Source of the DNA: Burkholderiales bacterium
GTDB lineage: Bacteria; Pseudomonadota; Gammaproteobacteria; Burkholderiales; Burkholderiaceae_C
Direction of reading: 5' to 3'
Assembly (NCBI GenBank): GCA_016213205.1
Contig: JACRAZ010000060.1
Span: 206,764 to 270,763 of the forward strand
Length of the DNA: 64,000 bases
Shown here piece by piece: positions 37,864-47,103 of this stretch (within the stretch, counting starts at the first letter, position 1; each line of letters begins with the position of its first letter). The translations under genes and the position numbers were made by a program. The notes below the pieces were generated by a model. The model was not told the DNA's origin and did not search any database. It worked only from the letters and a program-made list of their open reading frames with translations.

Positions 37864-38463
37864 GTGTCTGCCCTACTCCAACTATCAAAATGGATCGACC
37901 GGCTCAATGAGTTCGTCGGTCGCTGGGTGTCCTGGCTCGTGCTGGCCGCGGTGCTGGTGAGCGCCGTCAACGCCAGCGTGCGCAAGGCCTTCAACCTCAG
38001 CTCGAACGCGTTCCTCGAGATCCAGTGGTACCTGTTTGCCGGCGTGTTCCTGCTGGCCGCCGGCTACACCATGCTGCGCCAGGAACACGTGAAGATCGAT
38101 GTGATCCTGCACCGCTTCACCAAGCGCACGCAGATCAAGATCGAGATCTTCGGCATCGTGTGCTTCCTGTTCCCGTTCGTCGTCACCGTGGTCGGCCTCG
38201 TGTGGCCGCTGGTCGTGGCGGCCTATGTCACCGGCGAAACGTCTTCCAATGCAGGGGGCTTGATCCGCTGGCCGGTGTTCGCGCTGGTGCCGGCAGGTTT
38301 TGCGCTGCTGGGACTGCAAGGCGTGTCCGAGCTCATCAAGCGCGTGGCCTTCCTGATGGGCCTGATCGACGACCCCACGAAGAAGCAGCAGACCAAGACC
38401 GCCGAGGAAGAACTCGCCGAGATCATCCGCCTGCGTGCCGAGGCCGAAGGAGCCACCAAGTGA
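37864..38463 (+). CDS. dctQ: TRAP transporter small membrane subunit (DctQ)
   Basis: 199 residues with four hydrophobic helices, the usual DctQ topology. The start is the GTG at 37864, preceded by GGAG at 37855-37858. Helix 2 shows EIQWYLFAGVFLLAAGYTML, close to TRAP members for 2-oxo and mono-acids. A charged C-terminal helix (EEELAEIIRLRAEAEG) extends into the cytoplasm. The stop overlaps the GTG start of dctM (GTGA), so the two are translationally coupled. Confidence 0.9.
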   Translation: MSALLQLSKWIDRLNEFVGRWVSWLVLAAVLVSAVNASVRKAFNLSSNAFLEIQWYLFAGVFLLAAGYTMLRQEHVKIDVILHRFTKRTQIKIEIFGIVCFLFPFVVTVVGLVWPLVVAAYVTGETSSNAGGLIRWPVFALVPAGFALLGLQGVSELIKRVAFLMGLIDDPTKKQQTKTAEEELAEIIRLRAEAEGATK

Positions 38464-40229
38464 TCGAGTTCCTGCAAGCCTACATGGCGCCGATCATGTT
38501 CGGCGGCCTCGTCGTGTTCCTGTTGATGGGCTTTTCGGTCGCGTTCTCGCTGGCGGCCTGCGGCCTGGTGTTCGGCTTCATCGGCATCGAGCTGGGCATG
38601 TTGCCGGCCTCGTTGATGCAGGCCTTGCCGCTGCGCATCTTCGGGATCATGCAGAACGACACGCTGCTGGCGATCCCGTTCTTCACCTTCATGGGCCTGA
38701 TCCTCGAGCGCTCGGGCATGGCCGAGGACCTGCTGGACACCATCGGCCAGTTGTTCGGTCCCATCCGCGGCGGCCTGGCCTTCGCGGTGATCCTGGTGGG
38801 TGCGATGCTCGCTGCCACCACCGGCGTGGTGGCCGCATCGGTCATCTCGATGGGTCTGATCTCGCTGCCCATCATGCTGCGCTACGGTTACGACCGCCGC
38901 GTGGCCACCGGTGTCATCGCCGCGTCGGGCACCCTGGCCCAGATCATCCCCCCCTCGCTGGTGCTGATCATCATGGCCGACCAGTTGGGCCGCAGTGTGG
39001 GCGATCTGTACAAGGGCGCCTTCATCCCCGGCTTCGTGCTCACCGGCCTGTATGTCGGCTACATCGCGCTGGTGGCGATGTTTCGGCCCCATTACGTGCC
39101 CGCCCTGCCGGCCGAGGCCCGCACGATCCGAGAACCCGACGGCAGCCCGGGCCTGCGTTCGCTGGCAGTGCTGTTCGTCCTGTCCGTCTCCGCGGCCGTG
39201 CTCTATGCCAAGCAGCAGCCCGACACCGTCGCGACCGACGAGCTCATCGTCGTCTCGATGTGCGTGGGCGTCGGCATTGCGTTCGTGCTGTCGGTGATCA
39301 ACCGTGTGTTCAAGCTCGGCCTGCTGTCCCAGATGGCCGAGCGCGTCACCTTCGTGCTGATTCCGCCGCTGGCGCTGATCTTCCTGGTGCTGGGCACCAT
39401 CTTCCTCGGGGTGGCCACGCCCACCGAAGGCGGCGCGATGGGCGCCGTGGGTGCCCTGCTGATGGCACTGGCTCGCAAGCGCATCGACATGAAACTGCTG
39501 CGCCAGGCAATGGACTCGACGATGAAGCTGTCGTGCTTCGTCGTCTTCATCCTGCTGGGCTCCACGGTGTTCAGCCTCTCATTCCAGGGCGTCGACGGGC
39601 CGAAGTGGGTGGAGCACCTGCTCACCAGCCTGCCGGGTGGCCAGCTCGGCTTCCTGATCGTGGTGAACATCCTGATCTTCGTGCTGGCCTTCTTCCTCGA
39701 CTTCTTCGAACTCTCGTTCATCGTGGTGCCACTGATCGGCCCGGTGGCCGAGAAGCTGGGCATCGACCTGGTGTGGTTCGGTGTCTTGCTTGCGGTGAAC
39801 ATGCAGACCTCGTTCATGCACCCGCCGTTCGGTTTTGCGCTGTTCTACCTGCGCAGCGTGGCACCGACCGACGACTACAAGGACCGCGTCACCGGCCAGG
39901 TGGTGCCCAAGGTCACCACTGGCCAGATCTACTGGGGCTCGGTGCCCTTCGTGCTGATCCAGATCGTGATGGTCGGCCTGATCATCGCGTTCCCGAACCT
40001 GGTGTCGGGCGGCCTGGGCAAGAAGGCCGACCTGAACACCGACGCGGCGCAGCAGCAACTCGACGCAGAGCGCCCGACACTGCCGGCCGACGCCACCGAA
40101 GCGCCGACCGCCGCCGACGCTGCGTCAGGTGCCGCATCGGGCGCAGCGCCCGGCGCCGAGCCCGAGACCAAGGACGACGACCCGATGAAGGCGCTGGAAG
40201 ACGAGCTCAAGGCCAGCGGCAAGAAGTAG
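38460..40229 (+). CDS. dctM: TRAP transporter large membrane subunit (DctM)
   Basis: 589 residues from the GTG at 38460. DctM-type ion transporter with about twelve or more helices. Motifs include PFFTFMGLILERSGMAEDLL, ASGTLAQIIPPSLVLIIM and ATPTEGGAMGAVGALL. The C-terminal about 75 residues (from LGKKADLN on) are a hydrophilic, Ala/Pro/Glu-rich tail not needed for the fold. Works with DctQ and the periplasmic DctP encoded convergently across a shared terminator. Confidence 0.93.
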   Translation: MIEFLQAYMAPIMFGGLVVFLLMGFSVAFSLAACGLVFGFIGIELGMLPASLMQALPLRIFGIMQNDTLLAIPFFTFMGLILERSGMAEDLLDTIGQLFGPIRGGLAFAVILVGAMLAATTGVVAASVISMGLISLPIMLRYGYDRRVATGVIAASGTLAQIIPPSLVLIIMADQLGRSVGDLYKGAFIPGFVLTGLYVGYIALVAMFRPHYVPALPAEARTIREPDGSPGLRSLAVLFVLSVSAAVLYAKQQPDTVATDELIVVSMCVGVGIAFVLSVINRVFKLGLLSQMAERVTFVLIPPLALIFLVLGTIFLGVATPTEGGAMGAVGALLMALARKRIDMKLLRQAMDSTMKLSCFVVFILLGSTVFSLSFQGVDGPKWVEHLLTSLPGGQLGFLIVVNILIFVLAFFLDFFELSFIVVPLIGPVAEKLGIDLVWFGVLLAVNMQTSFMHPPFGFALFYLRSVAPTDDYKDRVTGQVVPKVTTGQIYWGSVPFVLIQIVMVGLIIAFPNLVSGGLGKKADLNTDAAQQQLDAERPTLPADATEAPTAADAASGAASGAAPGAEPETKDDDPMKALEDELKASGKK

Positions 40230-40263
40230 CCGGTGCACGCGGTGCGTGCACCGCGTCGAACGA

Positions 40264-40294
40264 AAAAAGGCCCCGCAGCGCGGGGCCTTCTTGT
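40264..40294. terminator. Bidirectional terminator between dctM and dctP
   Basis: GGCCCCGC (40269-40276), loop AGC, GCGGGGCC (40280-40287), followed by TTCTTGTT and preceded by AAAAAA. The A-run gives a T-tract in the opposite direction, so it can terminate both converging transcripts. Confidence 0.85.
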
Positions 40295-40330
40295 TGGCGG
40301 GCGCTACGCCCGGGAGTCAAGCCTGCTGGA

Positions 40331-41413
40331 TCACAGCTTCACGGATTGCATGTAGCTGTCGAAGCGCGCTTCGGTGAAGCGGAACCACAGGTTGCTGTCC
40401 TTGCGGAACTTGGCGTAGTCCTCGTACACCTTCTTCCAGTTCGGGTTCTTGGCGCTGATCTCGGAGTACAGCGCCATCGATTCCTTGAACGCCAGGTCGA
40501 GCACCGGCTTCGGAAAGGACACCAGCTTGGTCTTGGAGGCCACCAGTTGCAGCAGCGCCGCCGGGTTCTTGGCGTCGTACTTGGCCTGCATCTCGGTGTG
40601 CGCGTAGGCGGCAGCGCTCTCGATGATGGCCTTGTATTCCGCCGAGAGGCCGTCGTAGGCCTTCTGGTTCACCAGCAGGTCCAGCTGCGGGCCACCTTCC
40701 CACCAGCCGGGGTAGTGGTAGAACTGGGCCACCTTGTTGAAGCCAAGCTTCTGGTCGTCGTACGGGCCCACCCATTCGGCCGCGTCGATGGTGCCCTTCT
40801 CGAGCGCCTGGTAGATCTCACCGCCGGGGATGTTCTGCGGCACGCAGCCCATGCGCTCGCACACACGGCCGGCAAAGCCGCCGACGCGGAACTTCAGGCC
40901 CTTCAGGTCGGCAACGGTCTTGATTTCCTTGCGGTACCAGCCACCCATCTGGGCACCGGTGTTGCCCATCGGGAAGTTGACCATGCTGTACTTCGCGTAG
41001 AACTCGCGCATCAGCTTCAGGCCGTTGCCTTCGTACATCCAGGCGGTCATCTGCCGGCTGTTCAGGCCGAACGGAATGGCACAGCCCAGCGCGAAGGTGT
41101 CGTCCTTGCCGAAGTAGTAGTACGGCGCGGTGTGGCCCATTTCGACGGTGCCGTTCTGCACGCCGTCGATCAGCGCGGGCGAAGGCATCAGTTCACCCGC
41201 GGCGTGGGTCGTGATCTCGAACTTGCCGCCCGACATTTCCTTGACCTTGCGGGCAAAGGTGTCTGCCGCACCAAAGATGGTGTCCAGTGATTTCGGGAAG
41301 CTCGAGGTCAGGCGCCAGCGCAGCGCGGCCTGGGCATGAACCACTGCCGGCGCCACGCCTGCAGCGAGGACACCGGCCAAGCCGGCGCCTTGAACAAAGG
41401 AACGACGTTCCAT
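40331..41413 (-). CDS. dctP: TRAP transporter substrate-binding protein, 2-oxoacid (TakP-like) type
   Basis: 360 residues from MERRSFVQGAGLAG at 41413. The N-terminus has RRSF followed by a hydrophobic stretch ending VVHAQA, consistent with a Tat or Sec signal. The mature protein has the DctP fold. The segment IDAAEWVGPYDDQKLGF and YYPGWWEGGPQLDL-like HYPGWWEGGP resemble the alpha-keto-acid/sodium-binding site of TakP. That points to pyruvate, 2-oxo acids or other small carboxylates. It is transcribed convergently to dctQM, an unusual layout for TRAP genes, which normally share one transcript. Confidence 0.87.
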   Translation of the reverse strand: MERRSFVQGAGLAGVLAAGVAPAVVHAQAALRWRLTSSFPKSLDTIFGAADTFARKVKEMSGGKFEITTHAAGELMPSPALIDGVQNGTVEMGHTAPYYYFGKDDTFALGCAIPFGLNSRQMTAWMYEGNGLKLMREFYAKYSMVNFPMGNTGAQMGGWYRKEIKTVADLKGLKFRVGGFAGRVCERMGCVPQNIPGGEIYQALEKGTIDAAEWVGPYDDQKLGFNKVAQFYHYPGWWEGGPQLDLLVNQKAYDGLSAEYKAIIESAAAYAHTEMQAKYDAKNPAALLQLVASKTKLVSFPKPVLDLAFKESMALYSEISAKNPNWKKVYEDYAKFRKDSNLWFRFTEARFDSYMQSVKL

Positions 41414-41599
41414 GCAAATCTCCTATGCAAATACGCAGTGAAGTGCGGGGCATTCTAGAAGTCAGCCGTGTCCGCCCCGGGGGGGTGAAAACCCGGTCGG
41501 CCACCGCATCGTCTCCGGCCCTGCCACGCGGCTCCTGGCGAGCCTAGGCAGCGCAGCTTGAAACTGCCTGAACTTCGGGAAAGTCCCTGTGCACGGGGC

Positions 41600-42988
41600 T
41601 CAGGCCCCGGCGACCTTCATGCGCTCGATCAGCATCGAGCCGACGGTCTTGCCGCCCATGGTGTACACGTCCGCCCCCAGCGCGGCGATCTGGCCGAACA
41701 TCTCGCGCAGGTTGCCCGCGATGGTGACCTCGTGCACCGGGTGCACGATGCGCCCGCCCTCCACCCAGTAGCCGGCGGCGCCGCGTGAATAGTCGCCAGT
41801 GACGTAGTTGACGCCCTGGCCCATCAACTCGGTGACGAACAGCCCGCGGCCCAGCTTGCGCAACATCTGCTCGAGGTGGTCGCCCGGCTGGGTGAGCCGG
41901 CTCGTCAGGCGCAGGTTCTGCGAGCCGCCGGCGTGCCCCGTGGTGCGCAGCCCGAGCTTGCGGGCCGAGTAGCTCGACAGGAAGTAGCCCTGCACCACCC
42001 CGGCCTCCACCACCTTGCGGCGGCGGGTGCGCACGCCTTCGTCATCGAACATGGCGCTGGCCTTGCCTTTGCGCTCGTGCGGGTCTTCGGTGAGGTCGAG
42101 GTGCGGTGCCAGTACACGCTGGCCCACGCTGTCCAGCAGGAAGGTGGCGCGGCGGTACAGCGCGCCACCGCTGGTGGCCTGCACATAGGCGCCGATCATG
42201 CCCGCCGCCAGACTGGATTCGAACAGGATCGGCACCTCGCAGGTGGCGATCTTGCGGCCCTTCAGGCGCGACAGTGCGCGTTCCGCCGCATAGCGCCCCA
42301 CGGCCTCCGGCGAGGCGAGTTCCATCGCATCACGCATCGAGCTGTACCAGGCATCGCGCTGCATGCCGGCACCCTTGCCGGCGATGGGCGCCACCGAGAT
42401 CGAATGGCGCGAGCTCGCGTACCCGCCCCGGAAGCCGCGGCTGTTGCCGGCCCAGAAGTGCGATTGCTGCGCCGAGGTGGCCGCGCCTTCGCTGTTGGTG
42501 ATGCGGCGGTCGGTCGCAAAGGCCGCATCCTCGCAGCGCCGCGCAAGCTCGGCCGCCTGTGCCGCATCCACCGCCCAGGGGTGGAACAGGTCGAGATCGA
42601 CCGCCACTTCTTCGGCACTGACGATGTCCTGCGCATCGGGCAGCCCCGCGGCCGGGTCTTCGGCCGTGAAGCGCGCGATGTCGTAGGCCGCACGCACGGT
42701 CTGCTCGAGCGCCTGGCGCGAAAAGTCGGAGGTGCTGGCGTTGCCGCGGCGCTGGCCCAGGAACACGGTGACCCCGAGCGACTTGTCACGGTTGCGTTCG
42801 ACGTTCTCGAGTTCGCCTCGGCGCACCGAGACCGACAGGCCGGCGCCCTCGGACACCTCGGCCGCCGCATCACTGGCGCCGATGCCGCGCGCAATGGCCA
42901 GCGTGTCCTCGATGATCTGCTGGAACTGCTCGCGCGAGAACGCAAAGCCCTGGGAAGTGGTGGAGCCGGACATGGGGCGGTCAGTCAT
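41600..42988 (-). CDS. pmbA: Metalloprotease PmbA/TldE
   Basis: 462 residues from MTDRPMSGSTTSQGF at 42988 (a second ATG at 42973 is also possible). TldE half of the TldD/TldE peptidase implicated in maturation of modified peptides and antitoxin degradation. Visible motifs include GLSVSVRRGELENVE, GQRRGNASTSD and the C-terminal VNYVTGDYSRGAAGYWVEGG and MGGKTVGSM. As expected for TldE, it lacks the HExxxH metal motif of TldD. tldD is not in the window. Divergent from darP, with 60 bp between. Confidence 0.93.
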   Translation of the reverse strand: MTDRPMSGSTTSQGFAFSREQFQQIIEDTLAIARGIGASDAAAEVSEGAGLSVSVRRGELENVERNRDKSLGVTVFLGQRRGNASTSDFSRQALEQTVRAAYDIARFTAEDPAAGLPDAQDIVSAEEVAVDLDLFHPWAVDAAQAAELARRCEDAAFATDRRITNSEGAATSAQQSHFWAGNSRGFRGGYASSRHSISVAPIAGKGAGMQRDAWYSSMRDAMELASPEAVGRYAAERALSRLKGRKIATCEVPILFESSLAAGMIGAYVQATSGGALYRRATFLLDSVGQRVLAPHLDLTEDPHERKGKASAMFDDEGVRTRRRKVVEAGVVQGYFLSSYSARKLGLRTTGHAGGSQNLRLTSRLTQPGDHLEQMLRKLGRGLFVTELMGQGVNYVTGDYSRGAAGYWVEGGRIVHPVHEVTIAGNLREMFGQIAALGADVYTMGGKTVGSMLIERMKVAGA

Positions 42989-43048
42989 CGTAGGGTGGGC
43001 GACAATCATAGCCACGCCCCGCTGTCCCACTGTCTGCCCGCCCGGCCC

Positions 43049-43585
43049 ATGCGCCCCCACCCGAACGAACACGACCCCGAGCTTGCCGACGAACGTCCGA
43101 GCAAGACCCAGCTCAAGCAGCAGATGCACTCGTTGCAGGCGCTGGGCGAAGAACTGGCCGCCCTGCCCGAGCAGCGCCTGGCCGCGATCGACATGCCCGA
43201 TGCGCTGCGCGAGGCCATCCTGACCTACCGGCGCACCAAGTCGCACGAAGGCCGGCGCCGGCAGATGCAGTACGTGGGCAAGCAGATGCGCGCGGCCGAC
43301 GAGGCGCCGCTGCGCGAGGCGGTGGCCGCGTTCAAGCTCGGCTCGGCCAAGGACACGCTGCGCCTGCACGAGGCCGAGCGCTGGCGCGACGAACTCGTTG
43401 CCAACGACGAGGCCCTCACCCGTTGGGCCGAGACCTATCCGCAGACTGACCTGCAGCGCCTGCGCAGCCTGGTGCGCGCTGCGCGCAAGGATGCGGCCGC
43501 CGCGCCCGAGCAACGCAGCGGCCGCGGCTACCGTGAGCTGTTCCAGTTCATCAAACCCTGCCTGGACTCCGAAGAGCATGAGTGA
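43049..43585 (+). CDS. darP: Ribosome biogenesis factor DarP (YjgA, DUF615)
   Basis: 178 residues from MRPHPNEHDPELAD at 43049. Mostly helical, very charged protein binding the 50S subunit late in assembly. Family hallmarks are PSKTQLKQQMHSLQALGEEL, RRRQMQYVGKQMR and the C-terminal RGYRELFQFIK. The pmbA-darP divergent pair followed by mog is a common betaproteobacterial arrangement. The stop overlaps the mog start region by 8 nt. Confidence 0.94.
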   Translation: MRPHPNEHDPELADERPSKTQLKQQMHSLQALGEELAALPEQRLAAIDMPDALREAILTYRRTKSHEGRRRQMQYVGKQMRAADEAPLREAVAAFKLGSAKDTLRLHEAERWRDELVANDEALTRWAETYPQTDLQRLRSLVRAARKDAAAAPEQRSGRGYRELFQFIKPCLDSEEHE

Positions 43586-44180
43586 CATCGACAGCGGCGC
43601 CGACCGCGTGCGCATCGGCCTGGTCTCGATCAGCGACCGCGCCTCCAGCGGCGTCTACGAGGACAAGGGCATCCCGGCACTGCAGGACTGGCTGCGCCGC
43701 GCCCTGCGCAACCCGATCGACTGGGAAACGCGGCTGATCCCCGACGAGCAGCCAGGCATCAGCGCCTGCCTGCGCGAACTGGTGGACAGCGCAGGCTGCC
43801 ACCTGGTGCTCACCACCGGTGGCACCGGCCCTGCCCCGCGGGACGTGACGCCCGAGGCCACGCTGGCGGTGGCCGACAAGGAGATGCCGGGCTTTGGCGA
43901 GCAGATGCGGCAGATCAGCCTGCGCTTCGTGCCCACGGCCATCCTGTCGCGCCAGGTGGCCGTGATTCGCGGCCAGGCGCTGATCATCAACCTGCCGGGG
44001 CAGCCGAAGTCGATCGCCGAAACCCTGCAAGGCCTGCCCGAGCAGGGCGTGCACGGCATCTTCGCGGCGGTGCCCTATTGCATCGACCTGATCGGCGGCC
44101 CCTACCTCGAGACCGACGACGCGGTGTGCAAGGCCTTCCGGCCCAAGAGCGCCGTGAGGCCGCCGCGCGCGGCTACTTGA
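43578..44180 (+). CDS. mog: Molybdopterin adenylyltransferase
   Basis: 200 residues from [19 protein letters not shown] at 43578. Adenylylates molybdopterin before molybdenum insertion, so it serves molybdoenzymes such as the nitrate reductase of this window. MoaB/Mog motifs: [33 protein letters not shown] and [11 protein letters not shown]. The length and the ISDRASSG start favour Mog over MoaB. It ends convergent with, and overlapping, the cysE 3' end by 8 nt. Confidence 0.93.
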   Translation: MSDIDSGADRVRIGLVSISDRASSGVYEDKGIPALQDWLRRALRNPIDWETRLIPDEQPGISACLRELVDSAGCHLVLTTGGTGPAPRDVTPEATLAVADKEMPGFGEQMRQISLRFVPTAILSRQVAVIRGQALIINLPGQPKSIAETLQGLPEQGVHGIFAAVPYCIDLIGGPYLETDDAVCKAFRPKSAVRPPRAAT

Positions 44181-44952
44181 CCAGCCGGTTCAACTGCTCG
44201 GCGTCGAAGCTCTCGGTGGTGTGCGCGTCCTGCGGCACACACTCGGTGCCCGGCAGTTCCCGCGCGCCGGACGACAGCTTCTCGATCGCCTGCCACAGCA
44301 GCGCGATCTGGTGCTCGTGGCTGCTGGCGTTGTCGATCAGGCCCTTCATGGCCTGCGCCACCGGGTCGGCGCCCAGCGTCACGCCATAGGCCGAGAAGCC
44401 CATCTTCGCGGCGGCTTCCTCGCGCGCGGCATCAGCCGACTTCTGCACGATGCGCGCCGGGATGCCCACCGCCGTGGCGCCTGGGGGCACCGCCTGCAGC
44501 AGCACCGCGTTGGAGCCCACGCGGGCGCCATCGCCCACCGTGAAGCCGCCCAGCACCTTGGCACCGGCACTCACGATCACACCACGCCCGAGCGTGGGGT
44601 GGCGTTTCGCGCCCTTGGTGAGCGAGGTGCCGCCCAGCGTCACGCCCTGGTAGATGGTGCACTCGTCGCCGATTTCAGCCGTTTCGCCGATGACGACGCC
44701 CATGCCGTGGTCGATGAACACGCGGCGCCCGATGGTGGCGCCAGGGTGGATCTCGATGCCGCTGAAGAAGCGGCCCAGGTGCGACAGGAAGCGCCCGGTC
44801 CACTTGAACCCCGCCTTCCATGCCGCATGCGCCATGCGGTGCCAGATCAGCGCGTGCAGGCCCGGATAACAGGTCAGCACCTCCCATGTCGAGCGCGCGG
44901 CAGGATCGCGCTCGCGGATGCAGGCGATGTCTTCACGGAGGCGGCTGAACAT
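44173..44952 (-). CDS. cysE: Serine O-acetyltransferase
   Basis: 259 residues from [17 protein letters not shown] at 44952. Transfers acetyl from acetyl-CoA to serine for cysteine synthesis. An N-terminal helical domain precedes a left-handed beta-helix of hexapeptide repeats. Catalytic features include [17 protein letters not shown] and the acetyl-CoA loop [14 protein letters not shown]. The C-terminal tail ([15 protein letters not shown]) is longer than the E. coli enzyme and does not end in the usual isoleucine that docks in cysteine synthase. It lies downstream of trmJ on the same strand, 83 bp apart, a frequent pairing. Confidence 0.95.
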   Translation of the reverse strand: MFSRLREDIACIRERDPAARSTWEVLTCYPGLHALIWHRMAHAAWKAGFKWTGRFLSHLGRFFSGIEIHPGATIGRRVFIDHGMGVVIGETAEIGDECTIYQGVTLGGTSLTKGAKRHPTLGRGVIVSAGAKVLGGFTVGDGARVGSNAVLLQAVPPGATAVGIPARIVQKSADAAREEAAAKMGFSAYGVTLGADPVAQAMKGLIDNASSHEHQIALLWQAIEKLSSGARELPGTECVPQDAHTTESFDAEQLNRLVK

Positions 44953-45035
44953 GGTGGATTCCAGTCGTTGGACGGCCAGTGTATTCGCGGCCGAAATTCC
45001 CTGCAGCGCCTGGCGGCGCGGGCCACGCCGGGGCT

Positions 45036-45770
45036 TCAATCACGCGGCGCCTTGCCCACCGCCCGCGCGATGCCCCGCAGGATGTGGACTTCCTCGCGGG
45101 TGAGTTCGGCGCGGTTGAGCAACTGCTGCAAGCGGGGCATCAGCCGCTTGGGCGCCGCAGGGTCGAGGAAGCCGATCTGCTCCAGCACCTGCTGCCAGTG
45201 CGCGAGTGCACCCATTGCCTCGGGCAGCGTGGCCAACGCCGGCTCGCGGGTGCGCGACTGCACGGCGTAGCCGCCCAGCGCCTGGCGCCAGTCGTAGGCC
45301 AGCAACTGCACCGCCTGGGCCAGGTTCAGCGAACCATAGTCCGGGTGGGTGGGGATGCTCAGGCAGGCATGGCAGCGGTACACGTCCTCGTTGGCCAGGC
45401 CGAAGCGTTCGCTGCCGAAGACGAACGCCACGCGGTGGCCCTCGCCTGCCAAGGTGGCGAAACGATCGCGCGGCGCGAAGGTGGGGGGCCCGAAATCACG
45501 CGGTGTCATCGCGGTGGCGCAGGCGTAGGTGATGCCGTCCAGCGCTTCGGCCAGGGTGTCCACGATGCGGGCGCGCACCAGGATGTCGGCGGCGCCGCTG
45601 GCCATCGCCACCGTGTCCTCGTGGCTCAGCACGTCGGCAAACCGGGGCCGTACCAGCACCAGGTCGGCGAAGCCCATCACCTTCATCGCCCGTGCGGCAG
45701 CACCCACGTTGCCGGGGTGGCTGGTGTGCATCAGGACAAAGCGTGTGGAATCGACAGGCGCGGTGGACAC
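45036..45770 (-). CDS. trmJ: tRNA (Cm32/Um32) methyltransferase TrmJ
   Basis: 244 residues. SPOUT-fold enzyme methylating the 2'-O of position 32 in tRNA. N-terminal [20 protein letters not shown] is motif 1. [16 protein letters not shown] is the knot motif 2, and [20 protein letters not shown] is motif 3. A C-terminal helical extension (about 170-244) is typical of TrmJ rather than plain TrmH. It is next to cysE and divergent from suhB. Confidence 0.93.
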   Translation of the reverse strand: MSTAPVDSTRFVLMHTSHPGNVGAAARAMKVMGFADLVLVRPRFADVLSHEDTVAMASGAADILVRARIVDTLAEALDGITYACATAMTPRDFGPPTFAPRDRFATLAGEGHRVAFVFGSERFGLANEDVYRCHACLSIPTHPDYGSLNLAQAVQLLAYDWRQALGGYAVQSRTREPALATLPEAMGALAHWQQVLEQIGFLDPAAPKRLMPRLQQLLNRAELTREEVHILRGIARAVGKAPRD

Positions 45771-45777
45771 GGAACGC

Positions 45778-45783
45778 TAAAAT
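45778..45783 (+). promoter_or_regulatory. -10-like box upstream of suhB
   Basis: TAAAAT, about 174 nt before the suhB start. The leader then carries several GC-rich hairpins. No good -35 element is seen, so this is tentative. Confidence 0.3.
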
Positions 45784-45831
45784 CTCGGGTTCTTCTGGCG
45801 TGCGATTGTCGCCGCCGCTGTTCTTGGGCAG

Positions 45832-45891
45832 ATCCGGCTTCGCCGGACTGACCAAAACCCCCACGGGGGGCGGGCCGGGCCACCGGCCCGG
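45832..45891. repeat. Cluster of GC-rich inverted repeats upstream of suhB
   Basis: Three adjacent hairpins: CCGGC/GCCGG (about 45834-45846), CCCCC/GGGGG (about 45858-45869) and CCGGGCC/GGCCCGG (45875-45891). The stretch CTGACCAAA between the first two also occurs in the hairpin-rich spacer at 54366-54376, so the two may be copies of one dispersed element. Confidence 0.55.
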
Positions 45892-45956
45892 TCCTAGGGG
45901 TGCTCTTTTCCTCCGCCGCCCCACCCTCGAAGCCCGAGCCGCCCTCAGGACGCCCC

Positions 45957-47078
45957 ATGTCGCAATCGCTCCACCCCATGCTCAACATCGCCATCAAGGC
46001 CGCGCGCGCAGCCGGGGCGATCATCAACCGGGGCTCGCTGGACCTGGACATCCTGAAGGTCACGCACAAGGGGCCCAACGACTTCGTCAGCGAGGTCGAC
46101 CAGGCCGCCGAGGCCGCGATCATCGAGACGGTGCTCACGGCCTACCCGGGCCACGGCATCCTGGCCGAGGAATCGGGCCGCGCCCACGGCGCGAAGAACA
46201 GCGAGTTCGTCTGGATCATCGACCCGCTGGACGGCACCACCAACTTCCTGCACGGGCTGCCGATCTACGCCGTGTCCATTGCCCTGGCGCACCGTGGCGT
46301 CATCCAGCAGGCAGTGGTCTACGACCCGACGCGCAACGACCTGTTCTATGCCTCGAAGGGGCGTGGCGCCTTCCTCAACGACCGCCGCCTGCGTGTGAGC
46401 AAGCGCACCCGCCTGGCCGATGCGCTGGTGGGCACCGGGTTCCCGTTCCGCCGGGGCGACAGCTTCCAGCGCTACGTGAAGATGTTCGAGACCGTGATGC
46501 AGTCCTGCGCCGGCGTTCGCCGCCCGGGCGCCGCGGCGCTGGACCTGTGCTACGTGGCGGCCGGCTGGTACGACGGCTTCTTCGAGACCGGCCTGAACCC
46601 CTGGGACATGGCCGCGGGCTCGCTGATCATCGCCGAGGCCGGCGGCCTGGTGGGCAACTTCACTGGCGAGGCCGATTTCCTCTACCAGCGTGAGCTGGTG
46701 GCCGGCAGCCCCAAGATCTACGGCCAGCTGGTGCAACTGCTGGCACCGTACACCCGGGTGATCAAGGGCGGCGATGCCGCGGCCGATGGCGACGCGCCGG
46801 CCCCAGCCCCGGCCGACGTGGTGGCCGATGCACTGGCCACCAGCCTCGCCACCCTGAACGACCCGGCCGCGCCGGCTCCGGCCGAAGAAGCACCGGCACG
46901 CGAGCGCAAGCCGGTGCGCATCCGCAAGATAGAGGCACCGGCCGAGCCTTCGGAGGCCACGCTGCAACGCCCGCCTGCCCGCAGCATGGGCCCCCGGCCG
47001 CCACGAGGCCCGGCCCCTGCCGGCGGCCCCGGCCCGCAGGGCGCACCGCGGCGCAAGCCTGGCGGCTCGGCGCGCTGA
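45957..47078 (+). CDS. suhB: Inositol monophosphatase-family protein SuhB with long disordered tail
   Basis: 373 residues from [17 protein letters not shown] at 45957. Residues 1-270 are a complete IMPase: metal-binding EES (about 71-73), DPLDGTTNF (89-97) and WDMAAG (216-221). SuhB hydrolyses inositol phosphates and, in E. coli, is part of the rRNA antitermination complex. The last about 103 residues are low-complexity, rich in Ala/Pro then Arg/Pro/Gly (for example [15 protein letters not shown] and RRKPGGSAR). Typical SuhB ends near residue 270. A basic, RNA-binding-like extension may relate to the antitermination role, which is inference. Confidence 0.93.
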   Translation: MSQSLHPMLNIAIKAARAAGAIINRGSLDLDILKVTHKGPNDFVSEVDQAAEAAIIETVLTAYPGHGILAEESGRAHGAKNSEFVWIIDPLDGTTNFLHGLPIYAVSIALAHRGVIQQAVVYDPTRNDLFYASKGRGAFLNDRRLRVSKRTRLADALVGTGFPFRRGDSFQRYVKMFETVMQSCAGVRRPGAAALDLCYVAAGWYDGFFETGLNPWDMAAGSLIIAEAGGLVGNFTGEADFLYQRELVAGSPKIYGQLVQLLAPYTRVIKGGDAAADGDAPAPAPADVVADALATSLATLNDPAAPAPAEEAPARERKPVRIRKIEAPAEPSEATLQRPPARSMGPRPPRGPAPAGGPGPQGAPRRKPGGSAR

Positions 47079-47103
47079 CGCGTCGCGCTGCCGCCTGGCG
47101 CCG

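Noticed and set aside
38435..41290. 950-codon plus-strand frame spanning dctM and antisense dctP
   Set aside because: It crosses a terminator and overlaps dctM in a shifted frame; Arg/His/Pro-rich and not protein-like.
41414..41599. Possible small RNA in the dctP/pmbA spacer
   Set aside because: The G-run and short inverted repeat near 41478-41500 have no promoter or terminator-like partner, so nothing supports a transcript.
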